A program made the position numbers and the translations under genes. Below the pieces are notes generated by a model. It was given only the letters and a program-made list of their open reading frames with translations, was not told where the DNA came from and made no database searches. Positions 33,840-44,066 of a stretch of 64,000 bases of DNA are shown here, in pieces. Positions within the stretch are counted from its first letter, which is position 1, and every line of letters begins with the position of its first letter. The DNA comes from Nectonema munidae (lineage: Eukaryota > Nematomorpha > Nectonematoida > Nectonematidae), in assembly GCA_030549495.1 (NCBI GenBank), contig JAUIRK010000889.1, forward strand, positions 1 through 64,000, in the 5' to 3' direction.

Positions 33840-35165
33840 GGTGGTATGGATATGAAAAAGACTTCTCATAGGAATCCTAGATAAAATGGTACCGGAATTC
33901 ATCAAATTCCTAACTAATGAATGTGGCATCGAAATTAACTTTCAGAAGTCCCAAATCCCCCCGACACAAAGGATATCTTACCTGGGGGTAATCATCGACC
34001 TAGAGGTCAGAAAAATGAGGATTCCAGATAACAAAAGAATTCCAATCATGAAGGCCCTAATTGCCCTGATAGGCGCCTCATCAGGATCCTGGAATATCCC
34101 CATTAAGTGGTATCAAAGGGTGCTAGGAATTGTAAATTATTTTCTAGGCACCAATACCAACAGACCTAGGCTCTTTAGCCACCTTTTTAAGGTTGTTGGA
34201 TTAAACCATAACAAAGAAATCTTCAACATCCTCGTAAGCCTGGCGTCACACACTATTAAGACGCCTTGGCCAATGTCAAATTTCGAACTTTGGACACAAT
34301 ATACCTTCGTGGATGCGTCCTTCACGGGATTGGGAACTTGGAATAACAACCAAGCTCACAGTATCCAGATCCTGGATAAACAGTAGTAGAATTAGAACTA
34401 CTAGCTATCATCATCGGCACATGGTTGTACCCAAAAACGGCCATCAGATCCGATTCTACCACAGCCATAGCAATCTGCAAGAACTGTGGAGGGGACTCTC
34501 AGAAGTCCCTAGCCCTAGTCCTCATGGCACTAACAGCACAAGAAACTCCGTTTTTCTCGCTCCGGAGGAACATTGAACATGTCCCGACTGATGAAAATCG
34601 AGCGGACGTTCCTTCCAGGACTCCAGTTCCCGAGGGAACAGCTTTCATGCTAGGCAACCTAAGGGTAGCACCCAATTGTTCCTAAAATTGGAACATAAAT
34701 GGATGCAGCTGCATCACATTTTGCAAAAGATATTACCTACTGATAGCGGCTTCTCCAAAGCAGTTAGCACCCTCCCTCGCGTCAGTTAGGCGGGCGCAAA
34801 CGGATATGATCCTTCTGTTAATCGAAATTCCATTAACAGATGAGGATTCCCACCAAATGGTGGACGCTATGGGCTCGACTATAAAAGCCCACGCAAAATG
34901 ATAGAGCTCATTCTTCTTCTTTTCGCGTTATCACTCAACTCCCACCCAATAACACCCACCCCTCAAAATGCTCTTCTTGTTTTTATAATATAAGAAATTT
35001 AGACAAAGAAAGTAAAGAATCACAAAAATCGAACAACACTGGATCCCGCTCAAGCAAGTCTTCCTCCATTGGATCCAAGAAAAAGTGTCTAGATACTTCA
35101 TTTTGTGTGTGTATTTCTTTGTCCTAATAAAATATGTTATTTTATATTATAAAAAAAAAAAAAAA
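33840..35165 (+). mobile_element. Fossil retroelement fragment, DIRS-like (reverse transcriptase and RNase H part)
   Basis: A fossil of about 1.3 kb, GC-richer than its surroundings. It holds the C-terminal part of a reverse transcriptase and an RNase H-like region of the type seen in DIRS and related tyrosine-recombinase retroelements. A 3' region follows with a polyadenylation signal (AATAAAATATG near 35124) and an A-tract at 35148-35165. It is incomplete at its 5' side and broken in a few places. Its base composition and long readable stretches suggest it is younger than most elements nearby. The family call is tentative. Confidence 0.6.
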
Positions 35166-36490
35166 TCTTATGGGGTTTATCTTTCAGTTTTAAGACTAGG
35201 TTTATCTTTCAATTTTAAAAGTAAAGAGAGCCAACGATATATTTAAAAAAAATAAATATTTTTTGATTTGAACATTTTTCGATTTTTTGATTATTCGACA
35301 AATATAATATTTAAAATCGTGCAAATTGCAAAGTATAGGTAATAACTTTTGTAACATTGTATGGGGTAGCAAAATATGAACAGAAAGTTTAATATTTTTT
35401 GATTTTTTAAAGAATATTTTTTGATTACAGAATTTTATTTTGATTATTTGATAAAATATATTAATTGTGAAAAAATTACAAAAATATAGGTAATAACTTA
35501 TCTAAAATCCCTTCCCCGAATGAGGTATATCAAATCTTACATCTAGCAAAATATGAACTGAAAGTTGAACATTGTCGCTCTAGTTATTTGAACATGGAAT
35601 AGAAACCATCGTAGTATACAGGTTGGAGATGAATCATCGTAGTATACAGGTTGGCGATGAATCATTGTAGTATATAATTTGGAGATGAATCATCGCAATA
35701 TACGGGTTGGAGATAACACGAAAGTTGTCTACCCGCTTCAACCGTACAGGTTATGAGATAATTATATAATGTTTTTTACATATATACAGCCATTTTCAAA
35801 TATGCTGAATTCACCTGTGATATTAATTTCTTTTATAAAAATCAATTAAAGTTATCAAAGCATTGATTTATATGTGACAGTTCATCTTAGAAAGAAACTT
35901 TTTATCTAAGTAATAATATAAAATTTTTTACACATATATATCCATTTTTAAGCATGCGTAATTCAGTGATATCCCTTTTTTTATAAAAATCAATCAAAAC
36001 TGTCAAAAAATTGATTTATCCCAAAAATAAAGGATCAGGCACTTTTTTTAAATTAGAGAATTACGTTTAATAGAAAGTATAGTAAGGTTATGAAGTTTAC
36101 CATGTATGTCATTTTACACACATATACCCATTTTCAAGTAGGCTGTTTTTACTGGTTATATTCTTTTTTTTATTATAAATATTAGTCAAACCTGACAAAA
36201 TAATTTAAATATGACAGCCCATGTCAAAATTAAAATTTTAATTATTTTAAAGTTTTTATACATTTCAAGTATGCAGAATTTAATGGTTATGTTCATTTTT
36301 TATGAAATCAATAAAACCTGTCAAAAAATCGATTAAATCTGTAAATCAATGTCAAATATATAAACATAAAAATAACTTCTACTTGCAGTATTTTTCTGAT
36401 AATTATTTTCCTAATTTATTTAATAAACCAACTTTAGGTGTTTAATTCACTCAAAATATTTCATTCTACAGTAACTTATTTAACTTGATA

Positions 36491-37385
36491 GGACCTCCAT
36501 CTTTTTGGCTACAAATTCGTTATCAGCTCGTAGTCTCTATGTCTTATTATAATTTACAGTATGTAATTTTGCTATTCATTCTATGATAATTCTTTATTGG
36601 TAGCTTTTTTTTCATTAAAAATTTATATTTTTCAATGTGTGTTCGAAAATTTTTTTATAATGATAAAATTACTTTTTTCTTCTCTTAAAGCATTCTAATT
36701 AAAGAATCTTCTTGATGATCTTAGACTTTTTAATCAATATCGTGTATTTTATTATCAGGCCTGAATATTTGTTAACCAATCTTATTTCAAAGGGTTTTTT
36801 TCTGATGAATCATTTGTGATGTTCATTGTTCAATTACAAAAAGTTGTTCACGTTCTTCATCTAAAAAATTATTTCTTTTACGCAAAAGAAAAAAGATGGA
36901 CAAATTCAATTTAAATTAAAAATAACTTGATAGTGGCTAAATTCTCACATATTGGCATCTGTGCCATTTTTGATAAATCTGACCTATTCTAAATTTTCAG
37001 ATTTCCTACTCATCTTAGCTAAATTTTAATTGTAATCCTATATGATAAGCTATAGATTTAAATATTTTTCATTTGTAAAAGAGGAACTATTTTTTACAGT
37101 CAAAATCTTTTTGAAGCATCTATTATATAATAATTAAACCATTGCCTAGTTCATTAGAACATGGTAGATCTTCCATTTAGTCAAGATACATATTTTTTTA
37201 ATTATTTGTTTTGATTACATGTTCTCTTTTAAATTAGTTTTCAACTTGGTTCCTTCTCTTAAAAGATTTTATAATACGTTTTGTTTTTTTATATTTCATA
37301 CTCAAGTATGGAGCCATTTTTTGAAAATTTTTTACAGAACTGATTTTTAGGCATACATTACTAATTCAATTTCCCAATCCAAAAT
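36491..37385. other. AT-rich spacer, nothing recognised
   Basis: Between the fold-back element and the satellite array. No open frame, repeat or RNA signal could be supported. Confidence 0.5.
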
Positions 37386-38990
37386 CCAGTACAAAAATAA
37401 AATAAGCATAGTCGATTTAGTATAAAACCGATATTTTATTTTTTTGAAAATATTTTTCAAAGACAATATCTAGAAGTAAACCGCAAATCTGAAAGCTTTC
37501 AGATATTTTAAAACCATAAATGCCAAAACTTAGTCCAAAAATGAAACCAGCATCTTCCATTTGGCATAAAAACAAATATTTTATTTAAATTTCAAAAATA
37601 TTTCTGGAGACATTAGACGTAAATCGAACATTTGATTGATACTTTCAGACATTTAAAATTTCTAAATGCAAAAAAATTATTTCAGAAATAAAAATTATTA
37701 TGGTCGAATTGGTATAAAAACATATATTTCATGTAAAATTAAAAAGAATATTTTGGGATATAGTTTTACGACATAAACCGCAAATTTCATTGACACTAGC
37801 AGTAAAACCTCTAAATGCGAAAACTGTGTTTAAATTATCATGATCTATTTGCTATAAAAACATATACTTCACGTAAAACTTGAATAAAAATTTTTGATAT
37901 AAAATTTTAGAACTAAACGCAAATTTGATTGATACTTATAGATATTTTTAAATTCAAACTATATTTTAATTATAGATATTTTTAAATTTACTGCAAAAAT
38001 TGAATCCATAAATAAAACTAACATGGTTGATTTGGTATAAAAACATATATTTAATGGTAAAATTTGAATGAATGTTTTTGGAGACAATTTTTAGAAGTAA
38101 ACCGCAAATTTTATTAACACTTAAGTGTTTTCACATCCTAAATGTAAAAAAAAGAAATGAAAACAGCATAATTGATTTGATATAAAAACATATATTTTAT
38201 GTAAAATTGAAAGAATATTTTTGAAGATAGCTTTTAGAAGTAAACTACAAATTTGATTGACATTGACAAATATTTTAAAACCTCTAAGCGTAGAAAATGA
38301 GTTCAGAAATAAAAACAGCATCGTTGATTTGGTATAAAGACTTATATTTCATTGTAAAATTTGAATGAATGTATTTGGAGAGAATTTTTAAGTGTAAACC
38401 GCAGATTTAATTCACACTTATAGGTATTTTCACATCTTAAACGTAAAAAATGAGTCCAGAAATGAAACCAGCATGGCCGATTTAGTATAACACATATATT
38501 TCATTGTAAAATTTAAATGAATGTTTTTGGAGATAATTTTTAGACGTAAACCACAAATTTGATTAACACTTATGGGTATTTTCAAATACTTTAAGTAAAA
38601 AATGAGTTCTGAAATAAAACCAGCATGGCCAATTTAGTATAACACATATATTTTATGTAAAATGTAAGGGAATGTTTTTGAAGACAATTTTCAGAAGTAA
38701 ACCGCAAATTTGATTGATACTTATAGGTATTTTCCAATTCAAACTGCAAAAATTGAATTCATAAATGAAACTAACATGGTTGATTTGATATAAAAACATA
38801 TATTTAATTGTAAAATTTGACTGAATGTTTTTGGAGACAATTTTCAGAAGTAAACCGCAAATTTGATTAAAACTTATAGATATTTTCAAATCTTAAATGT
38901 AAAAAATGAGTCCAGAAATGAAAACAGCATGACCGATTTAGTATAAAAACATATATTTCATGTAAAATTTGAAGGTATATTTTATTAGAT
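37385..38990 (-). repeat. Satellite array, about ten copies of a 150-bp unit
   Basis: The landmark GTAAACCGCAAATTTGATTG and its variants recurs at about 37476, 37619, 37765, 37911, 38097, 38240, 38393, 38545, 38696 and 38847. Spacing is 143-153 bp, except one interval of about 186 bp. Each unit also contains ATATATTTCATTGTAAAATT-like and GAATGTTTTTGGAGACAATT-like blocks. Copies in the right half are closer to each other than those on the left, as expected if expansion continued there. The frames in this region are by-products of the repeat. Confidence 0.88.
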
Positions 38991-39319
38991 ACATTTTTGA
39001 TCAATCAAAATTTTGATTGACATTTTCTAAAAAAGCAGCCATGATTATTAAAAAAATTAAAAATATAAAGTGTTATGCGTTCCAAACTGTATATAATTAT
39101 AAATTTTCAGGGTATTATATAATATAGATCATAAGTTATGAGGTTAAGTACAGATAATGTCAAAATTTTGATTGACAGTTTTGGCATGAAGGGGTCATTC
39201 AACTACCATGAAAATAGTTTCAAAAGTTGCATCTAGCGATTTTTTGAAAAGTCACAAAATTTGAAAGATATGATTCAGCCAATTTTCTACAATTAATTTT
39301 TTAGTGAAAGAGCACTAAT

Positions 39320-40370
39320 AGGGTTAAGTTTTCTTTATTAACTGCTTCTTTTACTCTTCTAACTAAAATTCCTTCTTTATCTTCAAAAGTCTCAACTATT
39401 TCCTTTACTTTATTTAAATTTTTATAGTAGTACAATGCTGCTTTTATCCAACTTCGCCATCTTGTGACAATTGGATGAGGAGGAGAGCCGATCGATTTGA
39501 CTTTTTCTTTTCTTGCCTTCTCTTGATCGTGGCTGCTTTAACAGAAGCAATCACTTCATCAACTTCTTTAAAACGTGCCTTTACTTTTAATGCACAATTG
39601 TGTAAAAGATGGACAAAGCATGTGACGTGAAACACATTAGGGTATAGAAGCTTCAGTTGTTTACCTGCAGAAATATTATCTTTGGCAGCATCGCTTAAAA
39701 ATAAGCAAACATCTTTTCTATTTATATCTAGCTGCTTAATTAAGTCGTCAAGAACAAATATCACCTTTTGCGAATTAATTGAGACATCGATGAACTTTGT
39801 CTTCACTGCATACACCTTATTTGGTGCATCTAAAGTGCTAACAAGAACATTAATGAAAGATTCGCCATACACATCTGTTTCATATATCACTAAGAAAACC
39901 TTTTTATTAGCAATTTTTAATTTTATTTTAAAAAAACTTTCATCTCATGTTCATCGACAATAATCCTACTAGTTGAAATTGATGGTAATGTGTACCCTAA
40001 ATCTTTGAAAAAGTTCATTAAGTCTCCGAACTTGTGTAGAGGTATATTAGATTCCAAAAAACATTTGACTAACTTTTTTGTGAAGTTTTTATAAATTTTT
40101 TCGGAATATTTCAATATATTTGAAGTACTTGGTAAAAAGTTCAATGCATTTCGATGCTTTTTAGTACTTCTGTGTTTTTTAAAAAAATTTTTTTTTTTGT
40201 AATTTACAGTTTTTAGTATACAAAAAAGTTTTTTGTTCGAGAATAAGATAAAATCACTAGGAAACCGATCAACAATTTGAAGAATCTTTGAAATTTTGGA
40301 AGACAATAGTAATTGCAAAGTGTAAAAAAAATGTATAGCACAGAGAAAAACGGAAGTGAGAGTCAAGATT
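39320..40370 (-). mobile_element. hAT transposase relic (CGGBP1-like type)
   Basis: Minus-strand pieces in order. 40366-39923 includes CFLESNIPLHKFGDLMNFFK, then DLGYTLPSISTSRIIVDEHE, the conserved 'IPL.KL....F..FL......IP..STLR' start. 39890-39444 includes VIYETDVYGESFINVLVSTL, VCLFLSDAAKDNISAGKQL and FHVTCFVHLLHNCALKVK, the hAT catalytic core with the D and CxxH region. 39480-39325 includes PPHPIVTRWRSWIKAALYYY and NKVKEIVETFEDKEGI. The order and spacing fit hAT elements related to the CGGBP1 gene. Frame breaks make it dead. Terminal repeats were not found. Confidence 0.78.
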
Positions 40371-40579
40371 TCTGCTAACAGTGCTCGATGCTACACCAAG
40401 ACAAAATTCTTCTTTAGCATCATAAATTGACAACAATCATATCTGTACAAAAAATATGTTTTCATTAGTAGGATAGCCTAGAAATATTTTTTATTTAAAA
40501 TACAAGTGTGATGCACAGATATAATATTGCTAAGCTTGACCAATACTTCTGATGTATTCACGGGTGGTATAGAGATGAG

Positions 40580-40800
40580 ATGCCTTATGTTAAAGTTTTA
40601 TTATATCAAATATCGTCAAATAGAAAAATTGACCTAACAAAAAAAATTGACTATATGGAAAAAAGTTAACCCAACATAAAAAAGTTGACTTTAATTGACA
40701 TAAAAATACGAAAAAAAGTATATAAAACTGGAGATTTGTGTTACATCGTAAATCTATATAATTGTGCAGTTAAATCTAAAAAGTTGACTTTATTGCCGCC
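40580..40800 (+). repeat. Short direct repeats AAAAAATTGAC
   Basis: The phrase AAAAA(A/G)TTGACT or TTGACC recurs about five times between 40627 and 40795 with irregular spacing. Low complexity; no function inferred. Confidence 0.4.
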
Positions 40801-41115
40801 CTAACAATGACTCAAAGCTTAGAAGAATAACTTATTGTCCTTCATCATCTTCTCCGCAAAGCATTTCACGACGCCGTAATTTGACGTAGACAACTACTGG
40901 CAGCACATTGGTCATCTTAAAATAATAAATTTTTTGTCTGTGCTAAGAAAATCCTGAAGAAAAGATTCATCATCATCTCTCTCTTTTGACTAGAGAAATA
41001 ACGCACTGTCAGTGAACTTTTTGAATCTGTGCTGGCCATGGGATGATGCTAGGCTTAGTAATTCTAAGAGGTATTTGAACCTGTACAGGCATATGAGATG
41101 ATGATGTTGTAGTGA
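40800..41115 (-). repeat. Dispersed SINE-like repeat (copy 2, inverse of 33180-33420)
   Basis: Carries the same blocks as 33180-33420 in reverse: AATGACTCAAAGCTT, CTCTCTCTTTTGACTAGAGA, GAATCTGTGCTGGCCATGGG and GGTATTTGAACCTGTACAGG. It contains an extra segment (40860-40980) missing from the other copy. Confidence 0.6.
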
Positions 41116-41439
41116 AGATAGCACTACTAACTCCAAAATTTCAGAGTTTAGTAACTTTATGATGTAAACTATTGGCATAAAAATGCTTAATTAAAGGGCG
41201 AGATACTTCAGGTATCGAGAGATGCCATTTCAAAGTCAGACATCAACCCTAGAGAAATTGGCAAAAAAATTATTTTACCAGCTTCTTTCACTTCAAGTCT
41301 TCGACATTTGTTTTAGTTATACCAAGGTGCCATGGCCATCGTTAAAACTTTGGAGAGACCACGTTTATTCATTACTTTTACCACAAATCCAAATAAAAAA
41401 AAGTTTAGTGAAGAATCAATCTCCCTAGGATCGAGCCGA

Positions 41440-42070
41440 TAAATTGGTTAGAGTATTCCACCTTAAGTTAAAGTCCCTAATGGAAGAAATTTTGCACAAT
41501 AATATATTGTGTAGTGTTAAAGGTTATGTATAAACCATCGAGTTTCAGAAACGTTTTCTTCCCCTTGCTCATATCTTACTTATTCTAAACAAACCAATAG
41601 ACTGGGAAGAAATAAAAGATAAAATTATTTCGGCTCAAATTCCTGATAAAGATAGTCATCCAGTTTTATATAAGTTGGTTAAAAAAAAAATGGGGCCGGG
41701 GCCATGGTGCGGTACATAATTTAAAATACATTTGTATACGAGACGGTAAGTATAGTAAAAAGTATCCCAAATCTTTCAAGCCTAATACCATACTAGAGTT
41801 TAATAATCATCCCTTTATTCGAGACCTGATTAGTATATTTATAAGTTTGTGTATAAGGGACCAGATCGAAACATTGTTTGAGTTGAGGGGCTAACAACAA
41901 TAATAATTTAAATAATGAGCTTGATCTTACCAGATATATATCCGCTGTAGAAAGTCGTTATCGATTATTTACGTTCCCTCTATAGTCCTTATGTAATTAA
42001 ATTAGATCTACACCTGCCAGCAAATCAGTTTGTAGTTTTTGAAGAGACTCAGCCTATTAAATAAATTTTG
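41440..42070 (+). mobile_element. Helitron fragment (Rep-domain C-terminal part)
   Basis: Frames give FLPLAHILLILNKPIDWEEI and KDKIISAQIPDKDSHPVLYK, then KKKMGPGPW, matching the family's 'I.AEIPDP..dP.L...V...MIHGPC' block. They are followed by KYPKSFKPNTILEFNNHPF, YKGPDRNIV and DLTRYISAVESRYRLFTFP, and then KLDLHLPANQFVVFEE. These are successive conserved blocks of the Helitron Rep region, in different frames. It overlaps in content the piece at 1-310 (both have ISAQIPD), so it is a separate copy. Confidence 0.8.
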
Positions 42071-43124
42071 AACTCCTTTCTATTTTAGGGGAAATGGGGT
42101 GATACCAGAAACACGCACCTTCAAGTATATTAATTTTTTCCAGAAATTTACTTTTAACCAAAAATTAATAAAGTGGACCATAAAGAAGAAATGCAAAAGC
42201 CATTGGACGAATTGAATTCGTTCATCCCAATTCTGGAGATATTTATTTTTTATGTATTTTGTTGAAAAAATGATTTTTCAAATGGAAAAGAATCATTTTT
42301 ACTTTACATAGACTATGTTATGATTTGTACATGTGATTCTTATACCGATATATTTTTATTTCTATTTACTTCCACGTATATATTTGACTTAAATTTTTCT
42401 GTTACAATCAGAAATACCACGTTATACAAAACGTTTTTTAGGTTTGAAGAATGCAAATATTAACAGAAAAATACTCAGTTTACAATTTAAAGGCAAAACT
42501 GAAATGAACTTTTCTTTCAATCAAATTTCAGAAAATATTTTGTAATTTATAAATTTTTAGTAATAAATTTTTTTGTTCGGTAAAAAAATTCCTATACATT
42601 TTTTGTTTGCTTAAAGTTTTTAGTGGTTTTCCTCAGTTTCAGATCTATAATTTGCTGCTTTATTATTTTTATAATTTCAACAACAGATAAATTTACTACT
42701 CATTTTGTAGATTTTAAAAAATAAATATTAGAAATTTGGACAAAAATATTTACTAAAACAATTAGTAATTTTAACGTAAAAGAGAATCTCTACCTAGTAA
42801 CTTCTACTGTTCAAAAATCTACTACTCACTTAGTAATGTTTACTATTTATTTTTCTGAGTGAGTGAGTTTTAATAAAGTTACACTTATGCAAAAATCCTG
42901 ACATTCCTCCTCTTTATCGACTGTTTCCCTTAATACCGGAATACGGTTTGAACCTTTGGAAATTCCTGAAAAACTAGTTTTATTTATGGCTTTCAATTTT
43001 ATCAATTAGATTTTATCATCTGTTTTAACTTTAAAAAACTTTGTTTAAATCTTTAGAAGCATTACTTAACTATCTCTTTAACCAGAAAACCACATCTAAT
43101 ATTCTTTCAAAAAATGCTTGGAAT
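42071..43124. other. AT-rich DNA, nothing recognised
   Basis: Contains several ACTACTCA/TTAGTAA-like short phrases (42690-42860) but no gene or clear repeat boundary. Confidence 0.45.
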
Positions 43125-43210
43125 ACGGGTCCCCCCTCCTAAGAGGTATTATCCGTTCGCTGACGGGGGTGTCATGGGGGCCAAGTTCCCCACACTCATT
43201 GTTGCCCGCT
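43125..43210 (-). repeat. Short dispersed repeat (copy 2 of 2)
   Basis: Inverse-orientation partner of 4848-4930, sharing GGCAACAATGAGTGTG and the AATACC block. It is GC-rich (GTCCCCCCTCCTAAGAGG) in contrast to its surroundings. Confidence 0.55.
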
Positions 43211-43547
43211 TTCGTTACTTAGTGAAATTGGATTCTTAATAATTTCTTTCTTTTTTTATGCCTTTTATTCAAATCTAAAATTTTTAGAAAATAAATTTTC
43301 GAACACTAAGCTCATCAACTGATTTTCAACTACTAAGTATTTATTGGTCAACTACTCCTTATACACATGTCCATCATATAATTAACATACACACATCACT
43401 TCATACAAACAAACCCTCATTCGTTGCCGGTTTTTCTTTACCATACTCGGCACTCTCCTTTGTCGAAAATCAGTTGATGACCATAATCTTCGAAAATTTA
43501 TCTCCCAAAAATTGCATGTGAATAAAAGCAACTGATTTCACTTATTA

Positions 43548-43553
43548 TTTATT
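43548..43553 (-). promoter_or_regulatory. Poly(A) signal AATAAA below gene B tail
   Basis: AATAAA on the minus strand lies 26 bp beyond the stop codon of the tail frame (43579). It is the first such signal after the gene, about 510 bp beyond the 854-codon stop, so the tail is probably in the same transcript. Confidence 0.5.
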
Positions 43554-43578
43554 TAATTTATATTTTTTAAAATGTTAT

Positions 43579-44066
43579 CTAGCTTTTCTTAAAACAACAA
43601 ATGTAGTCAGAAAATTTAGAATTTCTTTTTTTGCCTTCTACATGTCTGCCGCCTTTTTGCTCCATCCCTTCTTTTACTTTTTTGTGTAGCTCACTCCTTG
43701 TATTTTTTTTCTTCGTTTTTCTACATGATAGCAGTTGTCCTATTCTTATGAGTTTTTGGGCTACTACTTTTTTAACTGTCCATTTTTCTTTAATTTTATT
43801 ACTCTGCCCGTCTATCACGCCGACTTCTTCTCTGTCATTGTTTTTAATTTTATCACTCTGCCCGTCTATAATGCCAACTTCTTCTCTGTCATTTTCTTTC
43901 TTTTTTTCCAATTCCTCTTGAATAACCTCCTTCATTTTGCTCTCTTCAATCACATTCTCTATTAAATTTTTGTATGCCATTTCATCCTTCTCAGCAACAG
44001 TGTTTTTGCTTTGATCGTCGACCTTTCTACATCTGTGCAGCCAGGCGATAATCTTATTCCGCTCTA
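43579..44066 (-). CDS. Gene B cytoplasmic tail frame (161 codons, shifted by -1)
   Basis: Open from the GAG at 44064 to the stop at 43579. It begins ERNKIIAWLHRCRK, a basic stop-transfer-like stretch, directly after the membrane segment of gene B, but one frame back. The rest is highly charged with a duplicated 18-residue unit (NDREEVGIIDGQSDKIKN, then NDREEVGVIDGQSNKIKE, 54 bp apart) and ends SDYICCFKKS. It contains a YxxL-type motif (YKNL) that could bind sorting or signalling adaptors. There is no signal peptide and the first ATG is 28 codons in. I infer that it is the intracellular part of gene B, reached by a -1 shift in the T6 run, by splicing I could not find, or by a one-base assembly error. 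Confidence 0.62.

Larger units (their letters stand above)
29896..36490. mobile_element. 6.6 kb fold-back element with 1.3 kb terminal inverted repeats
   Basis: The outer ends are TATCAAGTTAAATAAGTTAC at 29896 and its inverse ending at 36490. The arms run 29896-31193 and 35174-36490 and look more than 90% alike where compared. The outer part of each arm contains about four degenerate 140-190 bp units (TTTGATTGATTTTTATAAAA ... TTGAAAATGG ... TATATATGTAAAA). The inner part carries 28-bp units (CATCTCCAACCTGTATACTA plus CGATGATT) and an AT-rich inner end. The 4 kb interior is filled by other elements: a zinc-finger fragment, a repeat, a hAT MITE and a fossil retroelement. I found no transposase, polymerase or capsid gene belonging to it, and no target duplication. 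Confidence 0.78.

Noticed and set aside
29896-36490. Polinton (Maverick) interpretation of the long-inverted-repeat element
   Set aside because: Arm length would fit, but no polymerase, integrase, protease or capsid coding is visible and the interior consists of other elements.
37385-38990. CRISPR-like array
   Set aside because: Units are 150 bp, adjacent and without unique spacers, in animal DNA; this is a satellite.
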